From NCBI RefSeq assembly GCF_000003815.2, contig NC_049995.1, forward strand, positions 18,349,888-18,412,329: a DNA stretch of 62,442 nt, read 5' to 3'. Below the pieces are notes generated by a model. It saw only the letters and a program-made list of their open reading frames with translations, was not told the DNA's origin and searched no databases. This document shows positions 1-12,400 of this stretch, in pieces. The position numbers were made by a program, and so were the translations under genes. Each line of letters opens with the position of its first letter. The stretch's first letter is position 1. This DNA is from Branchiostoma floridae (lineage: Eukaryota > Chordata > Leptocardii > Amphioxiformes > Branchiostomatidae).

Positions 1-2796
1 TGCATATGTCCCGTGAAACCTGGTGTATTCGGGGCATGTGCAGTCATATCCTGTTATGACAAGCGCGGGTCCTGCATATTACCGCTTATGCCTGCACATC
101 CGGTAATTAGACATGTATGGGGATATGCGGCCCCTGCTCACGTCTCGTGTCTTGAGTAATGCCAAACAAGAGACCATCTTGTGTGTGAATTGATAGACGT
201 AATGATGCTTTGTCATAAGAATAGGTTTGAGTAAGATTGGTAAAGGACATCCGCTTTACATAAAAGTACTCTCCAAGCGGATGTGTATTGACTTGTCTGG
301 CATTTTCATTCAACAAAACTCACAAACGCCCGATATAAACGAATGCATTGTTTTACAAGAACAAAGACAGGCCTACGCACGAATGGCGCGTATCATCGTT
401 TTCCAATGAATTGTTACCTAGAACGAACACTAAAAATAATTTTGAGGGCGTCGTATACCAGCGTTTGGTATTATTATATTCTTAAGCTTCGGTTTTACGT
501 TTTTAGCTAATCAACTAATTTTACTTTTTTTAAAGATTTTGACACAAAAGAAAACATGGCTTACCCACGCTCAATTTTAATATTCCTTTTTTTTTGCTGC
601 GGCAGTTTGTTGCCTAGATTGAACTACAAGAAATGGACATTCTAAGTAAAATCCAACACGTTTGATGATAACATCTCTCCACCATTCTATGGTGGGGTAG
701 TCATTTTACGCCCTAAGCTTATCAATGAAACGGCCGCTTCAGTCTAAAGACCAATGTTGTGCTTTTGAAACAAAAGAAAACATGGCGTATATGATATACC
801 CACGCTCGCATTGGAAGCCTTCATTCGTTTTTATCCTTGTGAATAATGCTTGTTGCAAAAACAATATGTTTGTTACCAGACTGATGTATGAAATCATTAA
901 CAATTACAGTAACACATTTTCACCTAGTTCCTTGTGGGTGTTGTTTGACTGTGAACTGGCCAGGTGACAAAAGCTGACTTTAGCTACAGTGGACCTCCCG
1001 ACCTATTGTGTCTGTCTGTATGCAAATACTCATCAGAACTAGCCAATTGTATTTCACACAGCATGTAGGTGTTTGAAAATAAGGACCAATCAACACACAT
1101 GTCAACATTTTCAAATTTTACAGTTTGCATTTCAGAGCTAGACTTCTTTCTGTGAGGTTGCGCTTTTACGCAACGGATCCCGATAGCTGGATATCTGCAT
1201 GCACGGCAGACAACGTCAGTGAACATTGAGGGATTTAGAATGATACGACCTCGAGACTAAACAACATCTTGCCGCGTGGAATTTGAACTGCCTACGCTGA
1301 AGGATTGGATTCTGCTTGGAGTTTTAAACAACTGTAATTTTATAGCTAGTATCCAGCCTCGCGCGCGGGCAGGCTCTGTAGAGTACGGTGGGGTACGACC
1401 GACATGCCCGGTTGTGATTTTGCAAACGGTTTGAGACTACGTCACACGTCGCCATGTAGGGCTGGCTTAAAAGTTGCTGCCGGAGGCGGTGGTTGGCTCG
1501 GGTGATTTCTGCTTCGGCCCCGTGGACAGTGGAGGCTGCCCACCCGTGTCGCGATGGATTAATGGTTACCACAAATCTTCACGTCCACGTTTAGAAATTT
1601 TGCTGCAGCTGTGCTCCTGACTAACAAAAGTCTGTGCAGAAGACGGGTGGACAACAGAATGTATGATAGCGGGAATGCAGAACTTCACAAGACGTAAAAG
1701 GAGCGTCATTCCTAGCACATAATATATGGAGGAAATCGTCAGGACAGTCTACTGTCCAGAAATACTTTGAAAAAAATAAAGAAAATTCATTCACCATTCA
1801 GAAAGAATAAAAGCAAAATAAACACACTACAGGGAGGGGGGATCCTAGGTAGGGCAGGGTAGTAAAACAAAGCTGCTTTCAATAACAAAGGGTATAATGA
1901 AGCCGCTCTCGCCGAGGCCTGGGTGAGATAATTAGGTGATAATTAGGTGCTAACAAGGGTGCATGTCCCGAATAGGCAGGCATATGCAGGAAATTTGGGT
2001 CGGATGAGCGGACATGGGCGGGACATGCACCGGGATGGACAGGCACATATGCAGGCATTATCGGCCTCCATATGTCCCGCACACTAATTGTTGTGAATCT
2101 CCGGGTCATATGCAGGTCCGTCTATACCAAGTGTGCGGACGGCATATACCCGTTATCGGCCACATATTTTGAATATCTGGGTTTATATACAGGAGTATTC
2201 GACCCGGATATTCGCTTTTTCGTGTAGTGAGAGCTACATTACATGTTCAAGCTGGGCTTAATGTGGACTGAACGTGCTAGGTCCAATGATGTTAACATGA
2301 CTTACAGTGATATGTCCCTTTGTCATATGTTCAGAATGAACACAATGAGCTTGTTCGTAGTTTAAACCGTGCGAGGTCGAACATAAAGGCCCCTAGCTAA
2401 AAAAAAATTATGCGATCTCCAGACGTGTTTGTATTGTGCTGACGGTCCCTTGCCTTCGAAATGTTATGCATTATTTGCCATATAAACAAGGGTTATTATG
2501 ATGAGAGCCCATTTTTGTAACCTAATGAATAGTTGTTATGATGGTTTTGTCCTATCATGAAGATCCATTTATAGCATCTCGAGTTATGCTGATAACCTAC
2601 ATACACGCCTACAACATAGCTGCTTCACCCTGACACCACCGAAAATATAATCTTCTTGGCGAAGAAAGCAAGGCATCCCACACGGCAAGGTATAACGAAC
2701 GCCACGTGACTATCATCCATTAAATGGTACTTACTTAAAAGTACATTGTGTGAAGAATAGCATCAGCTCAGTGATGTTTTATCGTGTTGTTTTCAG
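1..2796. other. Upstream region of gene A; no gene seen
   Basis: Short degenerate repeats built on CATATGCAGG and GCATGTCCCG occur at 1-130 and 1940-2220. From about 2230 to 2500 the sequence is related to 40960-41280 and 42080, so it is an array 5' block. Intron before the DED exon ends at 2796. Small open frames here show no coding character. Confidence 0.5.
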
Positions 2797-2797
2797 G

Positions 2798-5646
2798 ATG
2801 GCAGGTCCGGTCCGAGAAAGCAGAGTCACAGCTGCTGACAGGCGCCATTTTGATTTCATGCAAACCTTGCTCCGTATTTCCGATGAACTCACAGAAGAGG
2901 AAACGGCGAACTTGAAGGTTTTCTGCCTGCATCTGATCCCTAAGGGCCACCTGGAACAGATAAGGCGAGGAATGGACGTTTTTGTAAAGCTGATGGAACT
3001 GGACAAAATTGACCAGGAGAACTTGGAGTTTATTGAAGAGATCTTGGAAGGAATCGGACGACAGGACCTGATTCGGGACGTTCTGCGGCGGTTCCAGCCG
3101 CCTGACCGAGAGATTCCGGAAAATCCCGAACTGCAGCCGGAAAATCCCGAACTGCAACCGGGAACAAGTCAGGAGGTGCCAAATGCAGAAGGTGAGTATT
3201 ACTTAAGTAAAAATTATTGTACGTGAGGCCTCAATCGAGTCAGCTGCACCTTTCTACTTTGTCCTAAGATTCAAATTGAAAACATTTGAAACCTTTCTGT
3301 AAAGTCACTTTATTTTTCAAGTAGCAAAAACATATCTATGCTTAATGATTGCAGGTAATGTCACGTCCAATACCTACGTCGTCGTGCACGGCCAAGTGCG
3401 CATGATCCAGGAAACTCTGGATCGTCTAAGGAACAACATAGCAAGGTTATCTAGTACGAGAAGGTCACAGGTCAAGTTCAGAGGTTACAAGAAACACAAG
3501 AGTATCCTGGTGCACTTCTCCATACCGCGGGAGAACACGGCGGTGCTGAGGCACATGGCGGATCACTCCGACCCGAGACTTGTCTACATGGGCGTCAAGT
3601 CACTGCAGATCGACTCTGAAGTTCCCATCAAAGTCCAACAGGAGGAGCCGTTGTACGGTGAGTTGACTTCTTTTTCTATTAGTATATTCACAGTTGTCAG
3701 TTTCAGAGTCAGGTTCATTAAGACATCGCTACTAATGTAACAGCGTTGAATTTATATGCACTAACCTTTCTATTGCAGACCATCGAAGTTTATCAGAGAT
3801 TAAACATATAAAAGAAAATTGAATGTCTCATTTTGACAAAACAGTACTTTTGATCTACCACATGACTAAAATCGCCAGCAGGTCTGCTAAACAAAGTTTG
3901 CTAGACAAATTGATACAGACGTTGACCCAAAATATACTTTGAAAAGCAGGTATTTGTCGTGATGTCATTTCAATCCTTATGTTTCATGATGTCACATATC
4001 ACTTACGTATCTGTTCAGATGTCAAGAGGCAGTTGCCTGTCGATGACATCGAGGTGGAATGCAGTACCCGGACCAGACACCAGAAGGCGCCCCAGAGCTG
4101 GACCCGCCTGTCTGCCCTGAACCTGTTCTCAGACGCCCTGCCGCTCCATCTGCAGGCAGCCGTGAGTCTGGAGTACCAGGGCTTCTCCTACAGCCTGGTC
4201 CGGGCTCTGGTGCAGAAGGACCGGCTCAGAGAACACCAGATGAGGCAGACCATCCAGAACCTCAGGAACGCAGAGGTGGATTCCAACACGCTCCGTCAGA
4301 AGGCAGAGGTGGATTCCAACACGCTCCGTCAGAAGGCAGAGGTGGATTCCAACACGATCATGACTTTACGCTCCAAGCTCATCATCTCAGAGAACAGGCT
4401 GATGGAGGCTCTTGAGACAAACGAGGTTCTTGAAGAAAAGCTGCAGCAGGCTCAAGAATACGCTGAGAAAGCTGCCAAGCAGGTGACATCCCACGTGATG
4501 GAGTACAGGGGAGAGAAGCCGCCTGGAGGCTGGCCACAGGAGTACAGGGGAGAGAAGCCGCCTGGAGGCTGGCCACAGGAGTACAGGGGAGAGAAGGCAG
4601 ATTCAGCTACACAGACACACCTAGCGGGTTCTGTTGGTACTACAGGGAGACCTGGAGATGTGGGCGACAACCTTGGAGAAGACCCGACTGTAACGGAAAA
4701 AGAAACTCCAAGACCAGACTCTGGCAGTAAGAGCGATAAAAGAGAGGATATTTTCGGTACAGGAGCAACCGAGCAAGAGCGACACACAGCGGAGGCAGAA
4801 GGAGCGGCATCTGGTCCCACTGGGGACAAGAAACAGGGTGTCATCACTTTTGGTGGGGAAGGGTCAGAACCGGGAAAGTTTGATTACCCGCGAGGGGTTG
4901 TGGTGTCGCCTGGCAACGAGATATTCGTGGCTGATAAGAACAACAGGCGAGTCCAAGTCCACAGCACAGAGGGGGTTTACCTTCGCCACTTCCCAACAGT
5001 TGTGCCGGGTACAGGGGATAAGGACATGGAGCCGCATGATGTCTGTATGGACGGTAACGACACGCTGTGGGTAGTGGGGCGGGGAGAGACATCCGATCAT
5101 GTTGTACAGTACAGCACGGACGGGACCGCCATGGCAGGGTTTGGCCTGAAGAAGGGCCATCATTTCCGCTTTATTGCAGTGGACATGCGCACTAACCACA
5201 TCCTGGTAACTGATGCAGACAAAGGTGAAGTTCAGGTGTTCCGTCCGGACGGCTCCCTGGTGCGGACAGTCCGGCATCCACGGGGGGAGATGAAAGGCCC
5301 GGGGTACGTCACAGTGGACGGGAAGGGGAACATTCTTGTGTCGGAGTGGGGAACTCACAGTGTCTACGTGTATGACGAGTCCGGGAAGTTCCTGTTCCAG
5401 TTCGGAGGTGAGGGAAGTGGTGAAGGTCAGCTGAGGTATCCCCGTGGCATCTGTACAGACAGCTTGGGTCACATCCTCGTGGCGGACTATGGGAACGAGA
5501 GGGTTCAGATCTTCACACGTCACGGCGAGTTTGTCCGGACCGTCCGTACTGGACCTGAGCCGGAAGGCCTGGCTGTGGGACCGGAAGGGCAGCTGGTTGT
5601 GACTGGTTGGTTTAACCACACTGTGACTGTATTTCCTAACTACTGA
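2798..5646 (+). CDS. Gene A: DED-X-coiled coil-NHL protein (774 aa)
   Basis: Three coding exons: 2798-3191, 3355-3657 and 4019-5646, all junctions GT-AG and phase 1. The first coding exon starts one base before the ATG, after a TTTTCAG acceptor, so a non-coding leader exon must lie upstream; upstream in-frame ATGs fall in that intron. Residues about 18-98 form a death effector domain: six amphipathic helices, IPKG between helices 2 and 3, and the hallmark RxDL motif (R88, D90, L91). A short ENPELQP repeat follows. The 101-codon X exon matches no family I recognise. The last exon carries a helical segment, three hendecad units AEVDSNTLRQK, about 2.5 copies of EYRGEKPPGGWPQ, a Ser/Asp/Glu linker and six NHL blades (from about residue 507 to the end). 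Expected role: cytosolic adaptor or sensor using DED homotypic binding, coiled-coil assembly and propeller recognition. There is no RING or B-box, so it is not a TRIM-NHL ligase. Structure is firm; function is inferred. Confidence 0.85.
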
Positions 5647-8482
5647 GTTCCTGATCACTGAGTTAGATCTTTGATAAAGATTGAATGTTAACAGGACTTA
5701 CCCATTCTAACCGATTATCCGGCCTACTTCGTGATGACTGAGGAACGGATGGACGGGGCGGAGGGCGGTATCGACTTCCTACGACCTTTGACCCATCGCT
5801 CAGGCAATACTTTTGGAAAATCACGTGTTCTCAGAAATTGAGTCCTACTTCTATCTGTTCCCATCTGCTTCGTCAGTCATCCTGAAGAAGACTAGAGGAT
5901 TCGGTGATTCCCGAAAGCTCATTTTGTTATCCATCTTCATATTGCTTCGTTCAACTACATAGATCGATGCTTAAAGTGCACTTTATGAGAAAGTCGAATC
6001 TTTTTAAGACCAAACGTGTCTAAAAACCATGGTAACTTTTGGGGTATGTCTGATTTGACAGATCAAAGCTTTATTAATTGATTATTGCTTCGTAAATAGC
6101 TTTGCAGACTCAAAGGTCTTTCATGGCAATGGATTCCCTTTTAAACATCGTACATTGGTATTAATCAATTGGCAACACTTGTATATTTTCTAATTTTGCG
6201 AAGACGGAATGAAGTTGAGAAGAATGACAGACTCGTCACAAACTCGAGGGTACCCTTCAGTTTGACCGATGATAACGACTATCCAACCAGCAGTGTACCG
6301 ATGATGGTTAAACGATGTGAGATTGTTTTTTTACCTGTAACATCGCCATTAATCATCAGGTAAACAATTAGATACAACATAAAGGTCTCTGCACCATCTT
6401 TAAAGATCCCATATTAACGCGTCTTTGGTATCAGCGGTTAAATTTCTTGGGAATTGAATTGAATTGGATACTTTACAATGCTGTATTCAGTTTTCAACGA
6501 ATAAAAGCTATGCTTTCTTTGGCCAAAGAAAAGCATTGATAGACATAAAATATCTCACAAGGACTTCTAGCGGTAAACCTCTGGTCACGGGGAATTTTAG
6601 TATATCTTCCGGCTTCTATATTTAGTTTGTGACTACAGATTCTTATCTTGTAATTGCTCTACGAAGTTCGAACTTTTGTACATTCGAAATATAGTTCTTT
6701 TTCCGTATTTATCCTTTAGCGTAGAATGAATGGAAAGTTTTGAGTTATTCTGGATAGAAGAATGTCATTCTTGTATGTATATATCCTGTAAACGGAGTCG
6801 TAATTGACCGGTTAGCATATAAGATGATAAGGAAATGACAGCGTCTGACAGAGGTTTTCCTTCATGACGTAGCCGATGATAACGAGTATACAAACAGCAG
6901 TTTGCCGATGATGGTACAGGACACGTGACATGTTTTACCGGTAACATCACCATGTATTATCAGCTCAACAATTACGTACAACATATAAGTCTCTGCACCA
7001 TCTCTAAAGATCACACATTAACACGTCTTTGCTATCAGCGGTTAAATTTCTTGGGAATTGAATTGAATTGGATACTTTACAATGCTGTATTCAGTTTTAC
7101 ACCAATAAAAGCTATACTTTTGTTTGCATGAAATGATTATAGTCCTTTGTAGTCTTACTTATGATACTGAGAACCAACCATGATTTCGGTCCCTGTGTAA
7201 CACCCGACAAAAAGGCGTTGCCAAAGAAAAGCATTGATAGACATAAAATATCTCACAAGGACTTCTAGCGGTAAATGATGAAACTGAATGCTATTAAACT
7301 GAATGACCTGAATGTTCTATAGAAATAAACAACGAAATTCTGCAATACCATCGCGGACTGGGCTTCAAATAAGGGCCAAAGAGGTTCTTAAAACAATTGA
7401 TATATCAACTGCCTTATCTAATTCGTGTGGGAACAAAGCGGCCTTGTCGTAACATTGTAGAACATCCTTGTGACGACAAAGTTTAACGAACAAATTGTCT
7501 GAATGTTGGATCTTGTTATAAACATAGTGCCACCATTTAATCTCCAAGCAGATGTTAGGAATAAATATCTGGGCCGCTAGTATACGTCGAGATGCAACTT
7601 GTACTACAGTGATTAGCTTCTCAATAGAACATAATTCACCTGTTTTACAAATCACATATGTACGGCGACGACCATTCAGTATTAATGAAAACGCTAGCTT
7701 ATTGTATCCCGAACTATTTTCGTCACTAGCGGATCAAACCTCGCTATGCAATCAGACTCCAGCGGTCGGGACCAAAGTCCAGCAGATACAGAGTTCGCTA
7801 CAAACCTGCCACGTTTACTCGTATTTCAGTCAACAGACCGGAGACGCTTATTCCTGCAATACCAGCAGTATCCGCTAGGTGCACAGCTGCACCTACCATC
7901 CTGACATTACCCAGTGGCCATGATCAAAGTCTAACGGGTACCGAGTTTGTTTCCCACCTGCCCAGTTTTCTGGTATATCAATCTCCAGGGCATAGACAGC
8001 TGAAAGTCTGTCTTGGAAAATATGTTTGCGACTAGTTACGTCTTAAGGCTTTTGCCTTACCGTCACTTTACACAGTTCAAACCTGCTTCACTACAGGTGA
8101 GAAACGTTTGACGTGGCACTTCAGCCAGGCGGCCATTTTAGGTCAACGACTTGATACTGCTTTCCTTTGGCATTCGTTCCTCTTTATGTTGTGAAATCTC
8201 AGATAAAAGGAAATCAGAATAATTCAGTCATGTATATAGCCCGATGCTGTACCTGACACAAAGTGACCACATAAATATCTTCTAATTATAACTTACTTTG
8301 AATGGGTAGTTGGGTAGGATAATTTTAAATTACAATTTTATGGTATAATCATGGTATTTCACAGTTGCACTTTACATCTTATGTTGCTGTTAATAGGATA
8401 ATGATCATGAAAGTGTATCATTGTGGCAAGGACGACGTATCAGTTTTCTAATCTAAATTTCCGCAAGGTAGCACGTATCATT
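5647..8482. repeat. 3' and intergenic flank of gene A
   Basis: Non-coding. Nearly the same sequence follows the orphan propeller (29141-31357). An internal part is duplicated (about 6385-6590 and 6985-7275). From about 7735 the conserved 5' block of the next gene begins, with a CACTACAG/GTGAG donor-like site at about 8096. Confidence 0.6.
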
Positions 8483-8582
8483 GTCCTGATCTCTGCCCCG
8501 CCCCTCGGCCCGTCCGCGTGACGTGTTAATGATTGTTGGTCAGAACAAACTCTCCAGGGTGGTCTGAGATGACGTCACGGAG
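8483..8582 (+). promoter_or_regulatory. CRE-containing promoter-like module, gene B copy 1
   Basis: Conserved string GTCCTGATCTCTG, CCGCGTGACGTG, TTAATGATTGTTG, ACAGAACAAACTCTCC and the CRE palindrome TGACGTCA (8570-8577). The module recurs ahead of most genes of the array. Promoter function is inferred from position and conservation. Confidence 0.4.
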
Positions 8583-8880
8583 AGGGCCAAGCACTGGCAA
8601 AATTAACAATTAAACCACGCGTACAGTTTAGGCTTAGCGTGGATTCAACGGTGCTTACTCCACAGATGTTAACGTTGATACTAAAAATAAATTGTTCTGA
8701 TTGATGATTTTATAACAAACTTAAATTTAAACCCCAGCGTCGGCGATATTAGAATAACCAAAAATATGCTTTATATTTTTGAAGACATAGATGGGTTCGC
8801 ACGTCAAACTGTGGTTTTACAGCTGCAGTTTAAAATGATCTGTGTTCTATGAGAAAAAAATGTTATTTGTGGCGAGGGTT

Positions 8881-8963
8881 TGTCCTGATCTCTGTCCGCG
8901 TGACGTGTTAATGATTGTTAGACAGAACAAACTCTCCGAAGTGGTCTGAGCTGACGTCACGGG
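8881..8963 (+). promoter_or_regulatory. CRE-containing module, gene B copy 2
   Basis: Second copy about 0.5 kb upstream of the DED exon, with CGTGACGTG and TGACGTCA intact. Confidence 0.4.
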
Positions 8964-9432
8964 AAGGGCAAGGTACTCAAAGATTCACAAACAACTACGG
9001 TACAAGTTCCAACTGGGCTGGGTGTGGATCAAATGATGCTCAGTCCCCTAAAATTAATATGAAAACAGCAGTGAAATGTCCCATTGTCATATATCAAAGA
9101 AGGAAAAGAATAAGCCAGTAGAAGGTTTGAAAGGTTCAAAGATGAAGGACCATGACTTGTAATGATGAGTTCTTTTGTTGAAGATGCTTGACATTTGTCG
9201 AGACCTGATTTTTTTTTTTTCATTGGCCTTTACCTTTGACATATGACCCATAAATCAACACTGTGACTACACATTCCAAAATGCAGAAAGTACCTTATTC
9301 TTTAACCTACTGCTAGGAAGGACTGTAAGTCGTTTTCAAGCTTCGTTTTCATCATGATGTGGCTATGTAAGTCTTAGAGGTACGTTGTGTGCAAATTGTC
9401 AATTTAGTAACATTTTACCGTCTTTTTTCAAG

Positions 9433-12400
9433 ATGGCAGATCCGGTTCGAGAAAGAGTCACAGCCGCTGACAGGCGCCAGTTTGATTTTGTGCAAACGTT
9501 GCTCCGGATTTCTGATGAACTGACAGAAGATGAGACCACAATCATAAAGTTGTGCTGCCTGCATCTGATCCCCAAAGGCCAGGCGACACAGCTCAGGAGA
9601 GCAATGGACGTATTTGTAAAGCTGATAGAACTGGACAAAATTGACAGGGAGAACCTTGAGTTTATTGAAGAGATCTTGGAGAGAATCCGACGACAGGACT
9701 TGATTCGGGAAGTTCTGCAGCCGTTCCAGCCTCCTAACCGAGAGATTCCGGAAAATCCCGATCTCCAGCCGGAGTACCCCGAGCACCCGTCAGAAAACCT
9801 AGAGGTTCAGCCGAAAAACCCCGAGCTCCAGCCGGCAAACTCCGAGCTCCAGTCGGAAAACCCCGAGCTCCAGCCGGCAAACTCCGAGCTCCAGTCGGAA
9901 AACCCCGAGCTCCAGTCGGGAACAAGTCTGGAAGGGACGACAGCAGATGGTGAGTGACATGTAAAAAATTTTAAATCTCACAAACAAAATACTGTCCGTA
10001 CAACTTGTCTGGCACCTTATCTCGTCCTGAAGTACGTTTCCAACCCTATTTAGACATGTGAGGGCTTAAACTGCCAGCGTCAACTTTGAGACTAGGGGAC
10101 TCTTTTTAAATATCTGTTGGGAACAATTCTATGATAACAAGAGTCTGAAAACTAAAACCTTCATGAAATATTTTTTTTTGTGATCGCGGTACGCATGGTG
10201 TGTTGTGGGGTTGATATTGTTTGACGTTTGGCAAAATTTTTCCATCATTGTTCTTATATATCTACCTATGGTAAATGGTGAGATCCAAAACTACACCTTT
10301 CTAGTGACCTCACCATTTCCTTTTTATTTCCTATTGTTTTTTTTTAAATATTTATTGCATTTCAAATAAACAGAAATAACAGAAGAATACATAATGACAA
10401 TAGAGATGGAGACAATAACTGAGACAAAACATAAACATAAACCACGGATCCAAAAATAGATAACAATACTACAGCGGGAAGAAAATAATACCAACCAAAT
10501 AAACTAATACAGCAGTATAAGGTAGTATCGTTTACATAAGAAAAGTAACATCAGGGTAAATTAATGGTAAATTGTAAACAAGAATAATCTCAAATAAAGT
10601 ACAGACACATAAGAAACCATCAATACAACATTTCGCTTCAAATACTAGTGAAAATAATTGAATAATGCAAAACCACAAGAGTAACAAAAGACAAAAAGAA
10701 AATAGAGGGGTTCAAGAAATGATGTGAAGTATTTCTCCCCATTTACTGTAGTGAACTGCCAATTTGTTCTTTCTGGAAGCTATTATAAATTCCAATTTGT
10801 AAGAAGTCTTAATATATGAGATAAAATGGTTTAATGATAGGTGTTTTTCTTGCTGTTTGTAAATAAAAAATTTTGCCATTAATATTAGTGTATTGTTCAG
10901 CCTAGGGGAATTTATTGTTAGATCACCCAAAATTACACTTGCTAAATCTATGTGTAATGGTTCACTCGATACTCGTTCGTGCCATTTCTTAACATCTCTC
11001 CAAAATTGGGAAACTCTTGGACATTCCCAAAATAGATGCAGTGTATCTTCTTGCTCATTTCCACAGTGTATGCAAATAGGGCTGTCCGAGAGTTTCCAAA
11101 TATATAACATTTTTCTGGTAGGTAAAAATTTATGTAACATCTTAAATTGGAAAAATCTTAGTCTCGGACATATTGTAGTCTTGTATACCAGTCTAAAAAC
11201 TTGTTTCCATGGTATTATTATGTCAAGTATTTCTTCCCAATATGTTTGGATTTTAACTGGGGTTTGGACTACGTTATTTGTTAAAAGAGTTGTCATGTAT
11301 ATATCTTTATTTATTTTACGTGCCCCCAACCAGGAATAGTTTGATATGAAGGGTGCATTAGGTCCTATAGTAAGTGGTTTATCCTTAAGATGTCTTTTCC
11401 AGGTGCTTGGGATAGCGGAGATTATTTGATTATATTCCATCATCTGAAGAGTTTTCCCAAATTTCAGCGATAATTCCTTATATGACAAAAATTTTCCATT
11501 TGTATCTAAAAGGTCACTTATAATTTGAAATATAATATTTGACCAGTAGCTTGCTTTCTAAAGTGAATAGGCTTCCTATTTCCTATTGTTACACCTGCAC
11601 CTGGCACATATCCCTAAGGCCATGTTGATTTGATTATATGGATGACATCCTCTGGGAACTCCAAAAGTGATGCGAGCGAATAAAAAAAGGTTTGGCGAAA
11701 AAAAAAAGTTGCCTTCAGTATGAAATCAAAGTGGTCAGAAAGGTTGAACATAGGACTTAACACACATAGTATGGTATACCAATAGTAAGGTGTAGGGACC
11801 AGTACACCATACGGGTGCAAAACATTTTTTCTTCTTCTTGGACCAATAAAAAAAAGACCTGAAAAAAAATCAGAGGAACAGGTTTCGCCAATTACAAAAT
11901 GGACACACTATGTCGACAGGCATTTGAGGTCTTACCGGGCGAAGTCAAGTAGAGTTTACAGTCAATTGTACCAAGTTTCTATAGTCAAAGGTACAGAGAC
12001 AGTGAGTTAGTCTTTATTACATGGAGATGGGATTTCAAAATGCCAGTGGGAGTCCAATAATCCATCAAACAGATTCCTTTGTAGCAAAATTGACCAATTA
12101 CCATTGTTTTGAGTATTTGACTTTAGATTTATTTTGGTATTCTTTGGCATCTGTTTTCTGATACTTTTTTTTCAATCTACCGAATATCTGTGCTCATTTT
12201 ACAGCTGATTTGCACAATTTATTGTGTGGTCGAATTTTTTTATTTTTTTTGGAAACGGCCGAAAATTGGTGCGAGCGCGGATGTCATCCATATAATCAAA
12301 TCAACATGGCCTAATGTGTATATATTGGTCCATTTCATACAAAGGTGACAGGGATGGTCACAGTTACTCTCTCTACTAGTTGTGGATCTGTGCAGCCATC

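Noticed and set aside
4864-5658. 264-codon minus-strand frame opposite the NHL part of gene A (and similar ones in B, C, D, E, F)
   Set aside because: It recurs wherever the NHL DNA occurs and has no domain sense; it is the antisense shadow of a conserved coding repeat.
8915-9121. Short frames in the CRE modules (also 31738-31953, 40810-41031, 53412-53667)
   Set aside because: They arise from the repeated module and change with small indels between copies.
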